The notes beneath the pieces were generated by a model. The model was not told the origin of the DNA and did not search any database. It saw nothing but the letters and a program-made list of their open reading frames with translations. Shown one piece after another: positions 1-8,606 of a stretch of DNA of 64,000 nt. The translations under genes were made by a program, and so were the position numbers. This DNA is from Spartobacteria bacterium (GTDB taxonomy: Bacteria; Verrucomicrobiota; Verrucomicrobiia; Chthoniobacterales; Chthoniobacteraceae), in assembly GCA_021324825.1 (NCBI GenBank), contig JAJPII010000044.1, positions 30,246-94,245 on the forward strand, written 5' to 3'. Each line of letters opens with the position of its first letter. Position 1 is the first letter of the stretch.

Positions 1-1026
1 CTCAAACTCATCGCAGGACTGCCGCAAGGGAGTTTCTGGGATGCCGCGGACTTCCAGCGCCTGCCAAACGCGCAGCGTTTCGCCAGGGAACACCAGGAGA
101 TTTTCTGGCTGAACCTGCTCGAGCTGCTGCGTTCGAAAAACGAAAGCGCCGTCTCCGACTGGCTCGCCCTCCAGAGCTTCGGCGAGGAATCGTGGCGGCC
201 CGACCTCGAATTGGCGCTGCGCCGCATCCTCAGCTACCGCGCCTCTGGAAAGCTGAATCCGCCGGGCATGGCGCCGCGCAAGGTCGAAGGCGCGCGGCAT
301 CAATTCTTCCAACAGCTTGAAACCCTCGCCGCCGCGGAGCGCGAACAGAATCCCGGTTTCAAAATGCCGCCGGATCTCGACGCCCTTTTGCGCAGCGACG
401 AAGTTTTCTCCGCCGCGTTTCTGGGCGCCGGTTGGATGGAGGCCGCGCTTCGCTTTCACCACGCCGCGGTTGAAAATTTTCCGCCATGGTTCGCCTATGG
501 CCTGGCGCAGGCCCTGCGTTTCAACCGCGATGCCAAGACCGCGCTCGCCTTCGCCGAAAAACAGACCCTCACGCCCGAACTGCGGCTTCTGGCGGCCGAA
601 CTGAAGCTGGCCGGCGGTGAGACCGATGCGGGCTGCGCGGACCTTCGTCCGATGGCCGGTCTCGATTCCGATATCGGCTTCCGCGCGGCGTGGCTGCTGA
701 GTCTCGCGGCCATCGATCGCGGGCGGAACAAGGAAGCCGCCGACTTCGTGCGGAGCAATCGCCGGCTCTCGGAAAGCGTCACCGGCCAGGAAATTCTTGC
801 CCGTATCGCCGCGGCGGAGAGCAACCTCGAGGAAGCGGACCGGCGCTACGCCTCCATCGCGGAAACCTCCGTCGAAGCGCAGGCGTACCTGGCGCGCCAG
901 GCGTATGCGCAAAAGGATTGGACCGCGGCGCGCCGGTACACCGCGAAGCTCGTGGCCGCGTACCCGGACGAACTGCAACTCCGGGCCAACATGGCCGCGA
1001 TCCAAAAACAGGAAAGCGGAAAGTGA
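1..1026 (+). CDS. TPR-like repeat protein, 5' end outside window
   Basis: The frame is open from base 1, so the gene begins upstream; 341 residues are visible. The product is rich in Ala, Leu and Arg helices. The last ~150 residues read as degenerate tetratricopeptide-type helix pairs (for example around EEADRRYASIAETS and AYAQKDWTAARRYTAKLVAA). No signal peptide or membrane segment can be judged because the N-terminus is missing. Its TGA overlaps the GTG start of the exosortase gene (GTGA), so it is translationally coupled to it. TPR proteins are common in exosortase/EPS loci, where they are thought to act as assembly scaffolds; that role here is inference. A TTG at 211 is an in-frame codon and not a credible start, because coding continues upstream of it. 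Confidence 0.75.
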   Translation, partial: LKLIAGLPQGSFWDAADFQRLPNAQRFAREHQEIFWLNLLELLRSKNESAVSDWLALQSFGEESWRPDLELALRRILSYRASGKLNPPGMAPRKVEGARHQFFQQLETLAAAEREQNPGFKMPPDLDALLRSDEVFSAAFLGAGWMEAALRFHHAAVENFPPWFAYGLAQALRFNRDAKTALAFAEKQTLTPELRLLAAELKLAGGETDAGCADLRPMAGLDSDIGFRAAWLLSLAAIDRGRNKEAADFVRSNRRLSESVTGQEILARIAAAESNLEEADRRYASIAETSVEAQAYLARQAYAQKDWTAARRYTAKLVAAYPDELQLRANMAAIQKQESGK

Positions 1027-1829
1027 ACGCGCGGGATTATCGCTGGCTGGCCGCGCTGCTTCTGGTCGCGCTCTTCATCTGGACGCGCGACGCGACGTGG
1101 CTGGGCCGCGCCGACGCAAGCTGGCCCGTGCTGATCTCGCTGCCGCTGTTCGTATGGTTCGGCTTTCCGTGGAAGTTCAATACGACAGGCGAGCCCATCG
1201 CGTTGAAGCGCGCGGGTCTTGGCGTCGCATGCCTGGCGCTGGGCGTCTTAACCAACCTCGTCACGCTGCTCGCCGCGGGCTGGACGCTGCTCCTTTGGAC
1301 ATGGCTGAGCGCGCGCGTCGAGCCCGACCGCCTGCCGCACGTCCGCCGTTTGCTTGTGTTGCCGATGCTCGCCTTCCCGTGCGTCATCTGCGACGGCGAG
1401 CATATCGGGTGGCTGTTCCGCATTTCGGGCGCGTTCTTCGCGCAGGGATTTTTCTCGCTGGTCGGTTTCGACGTATCGCGCGTCGGCGCCGATCTCACTG
1501 TCAACGGCGCGCAGATATCCATCGCTCCGGCGTGCGCGGGCCTGAACACCCTGCAAGCCATGTTGATCGCCGGTTCGGCGGCCGCGATCCTGATAATGGG
1601 GAGCCGCGCCCGCTGGTGGTGGACGCTGCCGCTCCTGGGCGTCATCGCGTGGATGTCGAATACGCTTCGCATCATCCTCATAGGGATTTCCGCGCTCACA
1701 TTCGGGCCGCAGTTCACCATGGGGGCCTTCCATGCCTATGGCGGCTGGCTCGTGCTCACGATCATGTTTGCAACGTCCGTCTGGCTCTTCTCCGTCGCGC
1801 AACGTTTCATGACGAGGTCGCCGCGATGA
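1023..1829 (+). CDS. Exosortase (EpsH/Xrt family transpeptidase-like membrane protein)
   Basis: This 268-residue multi-spanning membrane protein carries the exosortase catalytic signature. Cys171 lies in APACAGLNTLQ, Arg216 in MSNTLRI and His237 in FHAYGG, the Cys-Arg-His triad of the EpsH/exosortase family. Exosortases cut PEP-CTERM-type sorting signals and are typically encoded with exopolysaccharide genes. Hydrophobic segments fill nearly the whole chain. The GTG start at 1023 overlaps the stop of the upstream gene, and its own stop overlaps the next ATG by four bases. It forms an operon with the small membrane protein and the EpsI-like protein downstream. The exosortase subtype is not assignable by eye, and no PEP-CTERM substrate was seen in the window. 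Confidence 0.9.
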   Translation: MNARDYRWLAALLLVALFIWTRDATWLGRADASWPVLISLPLFVWFGFPWKFNTTGEPIALKRAGLGVACLALGVLTNLVTLLAAGWTLLLWTWLSARVEPDRLPHVRRLLVLPMLAFPCVICDGEHIGWLFRISGAFFAQGFFSLVGFDVSRVGADLTVNGAQISIAPACAGLNTLQAMLIAGSAAAILIMGSRARWWWTLPLLGVIAWMSNTLRIILIGISALTFGPQFTMGAFHAYGGWLVLTIMFATSVWLFSVAQRFMTRSPR

Positions 1830-2281
1830 AGGAACGCCTTCCAATCCTGGAACTTCTGGTCGTGGGATACTGCGCGTGGCAGGGAGCCGATCTGCTCGGG
1901 GCGTGGATGCAAGCGCCTTTCGACCGCCTGGGCTGGCTCGCTCTTCTGATCTGGCTCGCTCCATTGGGCGCGGTCCTGCGCGCGAGGAGAAAGCTCTCCG
2001 GAAATGTCTGGCTGCTTTCCGCCGCGCTGTTTTTCTCATTCGTCGGCGGCGTCGCGGAGCTGAACGTGCTGCGCTACGCGGGCCTGGCGCTGGCGCTCTC
2101 CGGCCTGTTGCCGCGGCCCGCGGCGCCGTGGGTCTGCGCCGCCGTGGCGTGGATGCCCGCGCTGGGTTGGTTCGCGAGCCATTCGAACCCCGCCGCGATC
2201 CTGCCGCTCCGCCTCCTGATCGCCGGCGCGGGCGCCGCCGCGGCCTGGCAGGCGAACAACCTCCGGCGTTGCAAGACATGA
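1826..2281 (+). CDS. Small hydrophobic membrane protein of the exosortase operon
   Basis: This 151-residue protein is almost entirely made of hydrophobic segments, probably four or five membrane helices, separated by short Arg-rich loops (for example RARRKLSG). I do not recognise a named family. Its ATG overlaps the exosortase stop by four bases, and its TGA overlaps the ATG of the EpsI-like gene. It is therefore locked between the two exosortase-system genes and is probably an accessory membrane subunit. That role is inferred from position only. Confidence 0.7.
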   Translation: MKERLPILELLVVGYCAWQGADLLGAWMQAPFDRLGWLALLIWLAPLGAVLRARRKLSGNVWLLSAALFFSFVGGVAELNVLRYAGLALALSGLLPRPAAPWVCAAVAWMPALGWFASHSNPAAILPLRLLIAGAGAAAAWQANNLRRCKT

Positions 2282-2865
2282 AGAACGTTCAGCGGAAGTT
2301 CCTCGGATTGACGCTGGCCCTGGTGGTGTGCGCGACCTTCGCCTGGGATTTCCTTCCGCTGCCGGACGCCCAGGCGCGTCTCGCCGCCCTGCCGCAAACG
2401 GGACCGAACTTCACGAGCCGCGAACTGCCGCTTACTCCCGGCGAAGCGGTCATCTTCGGAAAGGCCCGCGTCATGAAGCGGCTGTACCAGGTGGAATCCC
2501 GGCGGTTCGTCGTCACGGTCATCGACGGCACGCTGAACCGTCATGCCGTTCACGACCCCCTTTATTGCTTCCGCGGGGCGGGCTGGACAGTGCAGCGCGA
2601 ATCGTCCTTCGCGGTTCCCAACGGCGAGGCGCGCTGGCTGGACCTGACGAAAGGCGCCGAGGAGCGCGAGGCGCTGGATTGGTTCACCGACGGCGCGCAA
2701 CGGTATGTCTCGCCGTTGCGGTATTGGTGGCAAACGACTTTGCGCCGCCTGACCCTGAGCCGTTCCGGAGAGGAGCCCGTCCTCGTGATCCTGCAACCGG
2801 TGGATGAAAGCTCGCTCGACTGGCGCGCGCTCACGAAATCGTTTCCGGCGCTGTTCGATTTTTAA
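2278..2865 (+). CDS. EpsI-like exosortase-associated protein
   Basis: This 195-residue protein has one N-terminal membrane anchor (about residues 8-28, LGLTLALVVCATFAWDFLPL) followed by a soluble domain. It contains HDPLYCFRGAGW, which matches the Cys-x-x-G-x-G-W core of the EpsI/DUF3485 family usually encoded next to, or fused to, exosortases. EpsI proteins are required for exopolysaccharide or exosortase function in several proteobacteria, but their biochemistry is unclear. The gene starts at ATG 2278 inside the stop of the upstream gene and ends the four-gene plus-strand run. Downstream lie a 16-bp-stem inverted repeat and the 3' end of a convergent gene. The family call rests on the motif, size and operon position. 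Confidence 0.75.
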   Translation: MKNVQRKFLGLTLALVVCATFAWDFLPLPDAQARLAALPQTGPNFTSRELPLTPGEAVIFGKARVMKRLYQVESRRFVVTVIDGTLNRHAVHDPLYCFRGAGWTVQRESSFAVPNGEARWLDLTKGAEEREALDWFTDGAQRYVSPLRYWWQTTLRRLTLSRSGEEPVLVILQPVDESSLDWRALTKSFPALFDF

Positions 2866-2894
2866 AACGTATCATGCGCTTTTGCCCGCTCTTA

Positions 2895-2929
2895 GTTGTA
2901 GAGGCGGCTGTGCCAGCCGCCTCTACAAC
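2895..2929. repeat. Perfect 16-bp inverted repeat, REP-like
   Basis: The two 16-bp arms (2895-2910 and 2914-2929) are exact reverse complements around a TGC loop. The element lies between the convergent ends of the EpsI-like and Wzy-like genes. The core GTAGAGGCGGCTGTGCCAGC and the bases after it recur with one mismatch near 19756. There is no T-run on either strand, so it is not a classical intrinsic terminator, although the RNA hairpin could protect or end transcripts from both sides. A dispersed palindromic repeat is the more likely nature. Confidence 0.7.
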
Positions 2930-2932
2930 GCC

Positions 2933-4279
2933 CTAGGCGGCGCGCAGGCGCCGCGAATATTCGATCCGCGCGATGAATCCCAAAAAGATGAGCCACGTGT
3001 AGAGGTTCTTCGTTTGGGTGAGAACGCGCTCGACGTTGCTATGGATGTAGGTCGTCACCAGCCCCGCGAGGACGCCGATCAAAAAAGCGCCCACGATGGT
3101 GCGCTTGTACATCCAGATGCCGCGCGCGCACCAAACCCCGGTGACGGTGATGAAGAGAAAGTAGCCGATGATCCCGGGCCAGCCGTTCTCGGCCCTGATG
3201 AGCCAGTAATGGCTTTCCGGCTGGGGATGGACCTCATCGGGGTCGAGATTGAAGCCGCGGCTGCGCGTCCAGTCGTCGATGACGTCGCCATAGGTGTACG
3301 GCGCGTTTGCCATGATGACGAAATTGTTCCAGCCCACGCCGATCGGATGGTCGCGGAGCATGTCGGCGGCGGCGGTGTTTAACATGACGCGCAGATCGGA
3401 GCTTTGCTCGTTGCGCTCCTCGCCGAAGCGCATCATTAGGGTCGGGAGGGCGATCATGACGCCGATGGCGCCGCAAACCACGATGGTCGCCATGATGCGG
3501 ACGCGCTTCAATGTGACGCGATCCGCGAGGCTCATCACGAAAACAACCGCCGTTGACAGTCCGAACGCCACGAGCGAAGCCCGGGACAACGCGCTTTGCA
3601 CGATGACGCCGCACGCCGCGTAGGCGACCATGAAAAGGCGCGTATCTTTTTTCGACGCATCGCCCATCGCCGTGGCGAGCAGCGCCAGGCCGCACATATA
3701 GGCCCACATCGCCAGGGCGTTCTGGTGCTCGAACCAACCCATGACCTGGAAGACGTGGTCCTTGTACTTCATTTTTAAGACGACGAACATCTGCACGATG
3801 AGCGTGAACGACAGCGCGCGCAGGAAAACGAGCAGGTCCTCCTCCTCCTGCAAAAATTGAAACGCCGCCACGTACACGAGCGCCGCTTTCCCAAAACGCC
3901 ATACGGCCATCAACGTATAGACTTTCTCCGGCGCGTTGATGATCGAGAGGGCGGAAAGGCCGACATAAAACAGGTAAAGCAAGGCGCCGGGCGCGATGCG
4001 TTTCCAGTTCCGGTCGTGCTTCAACTCGTTCGATAGGAGCAGCGCGATGGACAGGACGTCCATGAGATCGAGTTCAAAACCTTTCGTCGCGCCGCGATAC
4101 CAGTCGATGGAATCGAGCATGAGCGTGATCTTGTTGATCTGCCAGGAGGTCATGAAGACCAGCGTCGCGAAGAGCCGGCGTTGCAAGCGGCGGTCGCCTT
4201 GTATGTAAAACCCGAGCGCCGGGGCGATCCCGAAATACAACACCAGCCCTATCGCGGCCTTTTCCCAGTCGTTCAGCAC
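2933..4279 (-). CDS. O-antigen ligase / Wzy-like polysaccharide polymerase
   Basis: This 448-residue integral membrane protein has roughly ten or more hydrophobic segments and a large hydrophilic loop near residues 285-360. The loop carries DHPIGVGWNNF and ESHYWLIRAENGWPG, which correspond to the conserved 'H-P-x-G-x-G' and 'SH-x-x-x-L-x-x-x-E-x-G-x-x-G' blocks of the Wzy_C/O-antigen ligase superfamily. Such proteins polymerise or transfer lipid-linked repeat units at the outer face of the inner membrane. Its start overlaps the end of the upstream minus-strand glycosyltransferase by 7 bp, so the two are co-transcribed. With a Wzx-like flippase and a Wzz-like protein in the same locus, a polymerase role is more likely than ligation, but sequence alone does not separate them. 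Confidence 0.8.
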   Translation of the reverse strand: MLNDWEKAAIGLVLYFGIAPALGFYIQGDRRLQRRLFATLVFMTSWQINKITLMLDSIDWYRGATKGFELDLMDVLSIALLLSNELKHDRNWKRIAPGALLYLFYVGLSALSIINAPEKVYTLMAVWRFGKAALVYVAAFQFLQEEEDLLVFLRALSFTLIVQMFVVLKMKYKDHVFQVMGWFEHQNALAMWAYMCGLALLATAMGDASKKDTRLFMVAYAACGVIVQSALSRASLVAFGLSTAVVFVMSLADRVTLKRVRIMATIVVCGAIGVMIALPTLMMRFGEERNEQSSDLRVMLNTAAADMLRDHPIGVGWNNFVIMANAPYTYGDVIDDWTRSRGFNLDPDEVHPQPESHYWLIRAENGWPGIIGYFLFITVTGVWCARGIWMYKRTIVGAFLIGVLAGLVTTYIHSNVERVLTQTKNLYTWLIFLGFIARIEYSRRLRAA

Positions 4280-5565
4280 TTTATCGCCTCGACCAGCTCC
4301 ACGCGGGCCTCCGCCGCCTGGTAAATACGCTCGGTCTCATCCGCGATCTTCGACCAGGTGTAACGTTCGCGCGCGAGCGCGGCGCCCGCGCGCCCCAGCC
4401 TGGCGCGGAGTTCGGGAGACGCTGCGAGCTCCCGGATGCGCGCGGAAAACGCGGCGTCGTCGCCTGTCGGGGCGAGAAATCCGTTTTCGCCTTCCGCGAC
4501 GAGGCCGCGCAATCCGCCGACGTCGGAGGCGACCACGGGCTTGCCCGCGCTCCAGGCTTCGAGCACCACGATGCCGAAAGGCTCGTGCCGGGAGGGCAGG
4601 ACAAATATATCGCACGCCATGTAAGCGTCCGGCAGGGCGGCGCCGCTGTTGTCTATGGCGCCGAGCCGGTGGATCCTCGCGGCGAACGCGCTCCCCGCGA
4701 TGCGCCGGTCCAGCTTTTCCAGATACTCCGCCACCGTGCAAGGCCCCGCCAGCACGAGGTGGAGATTCGGATTCGCCCCCGCGGCGGCGTCGAAGGCTTC
4801 GACGAGGCAGAGCTGATCCTTCTGCGGATCGAACCGGCTGTAGCACGCCACGACGAGCGCCTCGGCTGGAATGCCGTGCCGGCGGCGGAAGGCCGCGCCG
4901 TCCCCGCGCGCGAAACGCTCGACATCCACCCCGTTGCCGAGATGGTACACGCGGTCGTGCGCCAACGCCGCGCGCGCTTTCTCGAACTCCCCGCTCCCCA
5001 CGCAGATCACCGCGTCCGCCTGCTCCAGAATCCGCCGCGACCGAAACAGGAATCCGAATATTTTCCCCCATTCCAGCGTCTTGCGACGCGCCTCGGCCAT
5101 CTGTTGAAGCTCCGCCTCGGGAACGTCGAACGCGCCTCCATGCAGCGTGACGACGAACGGCTTTTTCTTTTGCCGCGCCGCGGTGAGCACTTCGCCCCCG
5201 ATGCGCTTGAGCGCGTGCGCGTGAAAAAGGCGCACCCCTTTTTGCTTCAAAAGCGAGAGAAACAACGACAGCGAAAGCAGGTTGCCGCCTTTCTTGTCGA
5301 GCCGGAGGCGGTCGGCGCGGGAGAGCCCGAAAAAGGGGTAGCAGTAGCGGTAACGCCGCACCGGCGCGCCGCGCCAGGTCTCGGCGGGAGCGGCGCTCAG
5401 CGCGAGCGAGGTGTGGATTTCCGGCTGCCAGCCGCGATCCTGCTGTTGCGCGATCATCTCGGCCAGCACGGTCTCCGTGCCTCCCCACTCATCGAGCGCG
5501 AACCGGCGCGGCACATGGATGATGCGGCGGGCGGTGCTCATGCGCTGGTTTCCGGTTGGAGACAT
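4273..5565 (-). CDS. GT4 family glycosyltransferase
   Basis: This 430-residue retaining glycosyltransferase has the GT-B fold. The N-terminal domain has the nucleotide-sugar glycosyltransferase 4 signature (EWGGTETVLAEM). The C-terminal domain carries EPFGIVVLEAWSAGKPVVAS, the E-x7-E motif that binds the donor nucleotide sugar in GT4 enzymes. It should act in the cytoplasm on a lipid-linked EPS precursor. The ATG at 5565 gives the longest product; an internal ATG at 5541 (MSTARRIIHV) looks equally natural. The protein is a clear paralogue of the enzyme at 6555-7799, sharing WGGTET, GGNLLS, PFVVT-HGG and EWGK-FG blocks. It diverges from the GT2 gene at 5656, and the 90-bp gap should hold two promoters, though none was convincing by eye. 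Confidence 0.88.
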   Translation of the reverse strand: MSPTGNQRMSTARRIIHVPRRFALDEWGGTETVLAEMIAQQQDRGWQPEIHTSLALSAAPAETWRGAPVRRYRYCYPFFGLSRADRLRLDKKGGNLLSLSLFLSLLKQKGVRLFHAHALKRIGGEVLTAARQKKKPFVVTLHGGAFDVPEAELQQMAEARRKTLEWGKIFGFLFRSRRILEQADAVICVGSGEFEKARAALAHDRVYHLGNGVDVERFARGDGAAFRRRHGIPAEALVVACYSRFDPQKDQLCLVEAFDAAAGANPNLHLVLAGPCTVAEYLEKLDRRIAGSAFAARIHRLGAIDNSGAALPDAYMACDIFVLPSRHEPFGIVVLEAWSAGKPVVASDVGGLRGLVAEGENGFLAPTGDDAAFSARIRELAASPELRARLGRAGAALARERYTWSKIADETERIYQAAEARVELVEAIKC

Positions 5566-5655
5566 GGGTCCTTTTGTACTCGGAGCAGTTTCAAGACCGG
5601 GGGCCTCAAATTCTCAAAAAAAAGAGGCGGGCACGAAGACTGCTCGCTGTAACTC

Positions 5656-6558
5656 ATGGCTTTCCCGGGTCCAGCCTCCATAGTCATCCGCTCGAAGAAT
5701 GACGGACCTCTCATTGGTGCGACGCTGAAAGGCGTTTACAACCAGGATTATCCGGGCGCCCTCGAGGTCATCCACATCGATTCCGGCTCGACGGACGACA
5801 CCGTGGAAATCATCAAGGCATCCCGGCCCGCGAAGCTCATCCAGATCAAGGCGGAGGAGTACGTTCCCGGCGTGGTTCTCAACCGCGGCATGCGCGAGGC
5901 GTCGTCGCCATGGGTCGTTTTCCTGAATTCGGACGCGGAACCCGCCGGCCGCTCCTGGCTTTCGGAGTTGCTCGCCGCAGCGGAGTCCTCTCCCAAGGCG
6001 GGGGCGGCGTTTGGCCGCCAGACGCCGAGGCCGGACTGCCAGGCCGTATTCGCCCACGATTACGAGCGCTGCTTCGGCGACAGGCGCGAATCGAAAAACT
6101 GGGATCACTTTTTCAGCATGGTCAGCTCCGCGGTGCGAAGGGACGTCTGGGAACGGGAGCCGTTCCGCGAGGATTTGCAATACTCGGAGGATGACGAATG
6201 GTCGCGCAGGCTGGCGGGCAAAGGCTGGGCGGTTGTCTACGCCGAAAAATCCGTCGCGATCCATTCGCACAACTACACGCTGAAGCAGGCGTGCAAGCGC
6301 GCGTACGGCGAGGCGTTCGCGCTCGCCGCGCTCCCGGGGGTTTCGCAAAACCAGTACGGCCTTCTCCGCACGCTGGTCACCGGCAACGCGCGCGAAGCGT
6401 TGCGCGACCTGGGTTATTGCGCGCGCGCGGGGCGCGTAAAGGAATGGCCGCACGCGATCGCGGTGCGGACGGCGCAGCGGTGGGGAAAACTGCGCGGCTT
6501 TCACGACGGGTTGCAGCGTTACCGGCAGGAGGACGTCTTACAGACGGCGCCCGCATGA
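5656..6558 (+). CDS. GT2 family glycosyltransferase (rhamnosyltransferase-like)
   Basis: This 300-residue protein has a GT-A fold. The N-terminus reads SIVIRSKNDGPLIGATLKGV and is followed by IDSGSTDDT, a typical GT2 nucleotide-binding start. A DxD-like element lies in LNSDAEP, and YSEDDEWSRR is the acceptor-side ED-x-(E/D)-W block containing the catalytic base. No membrane segment is visible, so it probably acts at the inner face of the membrane. It starts the long plus-strand EPS run and overlaps the next gene by four bases (ATGA at 6555). Sugar specificity cannot be read from the sequence; rhamnosyl or N-acyl-hexosaminyl transfer are the usual activities of this subgroup. Confidence 0.87.
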   Translation: MAFPGPASIVIRSKNDGPLIGATLKGVYNQDYPGALEVIHIDSGSTDDTVEIIKASRPAKLIQIKAEEYVPGVVLNRGMREASSPWVVFLNSDAEPAGRSWLSELLAAAESSPKAGAAFGRQTPRPDCQAVFAHDYERCFGDRRESKNWDHFFSMVSSAVRRDVWEREPFREDLQYSEDDEWSRRLAGKGWAVVYAEKSVAIHSHNYTLKQACKRAYGEAFALAALPGVSQNQYGLLRTLVTGNAREALRDLGYCARAGRVKEWPHAIAVRTAQRWGKLRGFHDGLQRYRQEDVLQTAPA

Positions 6559-7799
6559 AAGTCGCCCACCTGCTTCGGAAGTATGACCCGGCGCAATGGG
6601 GAGGCACGGAAACGGCGCTCAAACAATTGCTCGACGGCATGAGCCACTACGGCGTAACGCCCACGATCTACTCGCCAAAAATCCCGAAGAATTCCGGACG
6701 CGATCCGCTGCGCGAGGCCGGCTACCAGGTCAACGGATTCGAAGCCTTTCTGCCCGTCTTCGGGATACCGCGCCGCCAGCGCCAGCAACTCATTTCCGTG
6801 GGCGGCAACCTGCTTTCCTTTACGCTGCCCTGGTCGCTCTGGCGCGCGCCCGGCCTTTCGCTCATCCACACGCACACCCTCGGCAGGCTCGGCGGCACGG
6901 CGATGCAGGTGGCGCGAAAGCGGAAACTTCCGTTCGTCGTCACGATCCACGGCGGCGTGCTCGACCTGCCGGAAGCGGTGAAACAAAAGTTGCTCGAACC
7001 GCTTCGGGGCGGTTTTGAATGGGGGAAGGCGTTCGGGGCGCTTGTGAAGTCGCGCCGCGTGATCGAAGACGCGGACGCCGTCGTCACGTGCAACGAGCGG
7101 GAAGCCTCGCTTCTCCGGGAAAAGTACCCCGCGTTGCGCGTCGTCGTGCAGCCGCACGGCGTGCCGATGCGCGCTTATCGCGAAGACTGCGCCGCGTCCG
7201 CCGAAGAGGCGTATCCGCAAATCCGCGGCAAGAGGGTGTTGCTTTGCCTGGGCCGGATCGATCCGGTGAAGAACCAGCGCTGGCTCGTTGACGAGGCGCC
7301 GGCGATTCTCCAGCGGCATCCCGCGGCGATGCTTGTTTTCGCCGGCTCGATCACCGACGCGCCCTATGGGGAAGCGTTGCGCGAGGAGGTCGAGCGGCTC
7401 GGTTTGCGGCAGCGGGCGCTCTTCACCGGCAGCCTGCCGCCGGGCGATCCGCGCCTGCTCGGTCTCCTGCAAAAGGCCGAGGCGCTCGTCCTGCCTTCGC
7501 TCTCCGAGACTTTCGGCCTCGTCATCCTCGAGGCGTGGGCGGCGAACACAGCGGTCATCGCAAGCAAGACTTCCGGCGCCTGCGCGCTCGTCGAGGACGG
7601 CAAAAACGGGCGTCTGTTCGACATCGCGACGCCCGGGACGCTGCACGCCGCGATTGACGAAGTGCTGCTGAATCCCGGCAAACGGGCTGAATTCGCGCGC
7701 GCGGGCCACGAGCTTGTCGAGATGCAATACGACTCCGACGCGCTCGCCGCGCGGATGAAGAACCTCTATTCCGAACTCATCGAGGAGGCGCGGAAATGA
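6555..7799 (+). CDS. GT4 family glycosyltransferase
   Basis: This 414-residue GT-B enzyme starts at the ATG that overlaps the stop of the GT2 gene. It has QWGGTETALKQLL near the N-terminus, FVVTIHGGVLDLPEA in the acceptor domain, LGRIDPVKNQRWLV at the start of the donor domain, and ETFGLVILEAWAANTAVIAS as the E-x7-E donor-binding motif. It is closely related to the minus-strand enzyme at 4273-5565, and the two flank the divergent junction as an inverted paralogous pair. Its stop overlaps the start of the deacetylase gene. The likely role is adding one sugar to the lipid-linked EPS repeat unit; the donor is unknown. Confidence 0.88.
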   Translation: MKVAHLLRKYDPAQWGGTETALKQLLDGMSHYGVTPTIYSPKIPKNSGRDPLREAGYQVNGFEAFLPVFGIPRRQRQQLISVGGNLLSFTLPWSLWRAPGLSLIHTHTLGRLGGTAMQVARKRKLPFVVTIHGGVLDLPEAVKQKLLEPLRGGFEWGKAFGALVKSRRVIEDADAVVTCNEREASLLREKYPALRVVVQPHGVPMRAYREDCAASAEEAYPQIRGKRVLLCLGRIDPVKNQRWLVDEAPAILQRHPAAMLVFAGSITDAPYGEALREEVERLGLRQRALFTGSLPPGDPRLLGLLQKAEALVLPSLSETFGLVILEAWAANTAVIASKTSGACALVEDGKNGRLFDIATPGTLHAAIDEVLLNPGKRAEFARAGHELVEMQYDSDALAARMKNLYSELIEEARK

Positions 7800-8605
7800 G
7801 GTACGTCGTGATCCGCGATGACGATACGAACGCGCTGACGCCGATCGACTATCTCGAGCGTCTCTACCGGCCGTTCCTTGACCGCGGACTGCCCGTGAAT
7901 CTCGCCACGATTCCGAACGTGAGGACGGACGTCACCGTTCCCGGCGGCGCGCGCGAGGGCTTCCTGCTCGCGAAAAAGGAGACCGATCCGCTCTGCTCGC
8001 CGATCGGCTCAAACCCCGCGCTGGTGAGCTACCTGCGGGCGAACCCGGGTTATGAAATCGTGCACCACGGATTTCACCACGAGTATTTCGAGTTCGACAG
8101 CAACGACCGCCGGGCCGTGGCCGCGCGGCTCGACGACGGCGCGCGGATGCTGATGGACGCCGGGTTTCCGCGCTCCGAGACCTTCGTGGCGCCGTACGAC
8201 AAACTCTCGCGCACGAGCCTCGAGGAGGTGGCCAAACGCTTCCGCGTGCTCTCCACCGGCTGGTTTGAACTGCGCCGTTTGCCGCTCGCGTGGTGGCCCC
8301 GCTACGCCTGGAAACGCGCACGCCGCCAGCCGCATTGGCGCGTGGGCCGCACCCGCCTCTTGAGCCACCCAGGCTGCCTCCTCTCCTGCCACCGCGACTA
8401 CGGCGGCATGGTGGACGCCATCTGGCGGAACGTGGCGAGCCGCCGCCTCACGGTCCTCGTGACGCATTGGTGGGAATATTTCCGCGAGGGGCGTCCGGAT
8501 GAGGCGTTCATCAACATTCTGCACGAAACGGCGCGGCGCCTCGCGGATGCGCGGGACATCCGGGTGATCCCGTTCCGGGAGCTTGCAAACGCGGGGGTGA
8601 ACTGA
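7796..8605 (+). CDS. Polysaccharide deacetylase-like (NodB/DUF2334-type) protein
   Basis: This 269-residue protein begins MRYVVIRDDDTNAL, with the Asp-Asp pair of metal-dependent carbohydrate esterases. It has EIVHHGFHHEYFEF, matching the H-x-x-x-H zinc/iron ligand motif, and VAPYDKLSRTSL as the later conserved block. There is no signal peptide, so it would act on a cytoplasmic sugar intermediate or on a lipid-linked sugar at the inner face. It sits between glycosyltransferases with an ATGA overlap at its start and one base before the flippase gene. De-N-acetylation of an EPS sugar is the inferred activity. Confidence 0.78.
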   Translation: MRYVVIRDDDTNALTPIDYLERLYRPFLDRGLPVNLATIPNVRTDVTVPGGAREGFLLAKKETDPLCSPIGSNPALVSYLRANPGYEIVHHGFHHEYFEFDSNDRRAVAARLDDGARMLMDAGFPRSETFVAPYDKLSRTSLEEVAKRFRVLSTGWFELRRLPLAWWPRYAWKRARRQPHWRVGRTRLLSHPGCLLSCHRDYGGMVDAIWRNVASRRLTVLVTHWWEYFREGRPDEAFINILHETARRLADARDIRVIPFRELANAGVN

Positions 8606-8606
8606 C

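Noticed and set aside
211..1026. TTG at 211 as start of the first gene
   Set aside because: The same frame is open and protein-like back to base 1, so the gene enters from upstream.
2895..2929. Bidirectional intrinsic terminator
   Set aside because: The stem is strong but no T-run follows on either strand, and the core recurs elsewhere as a repeat.
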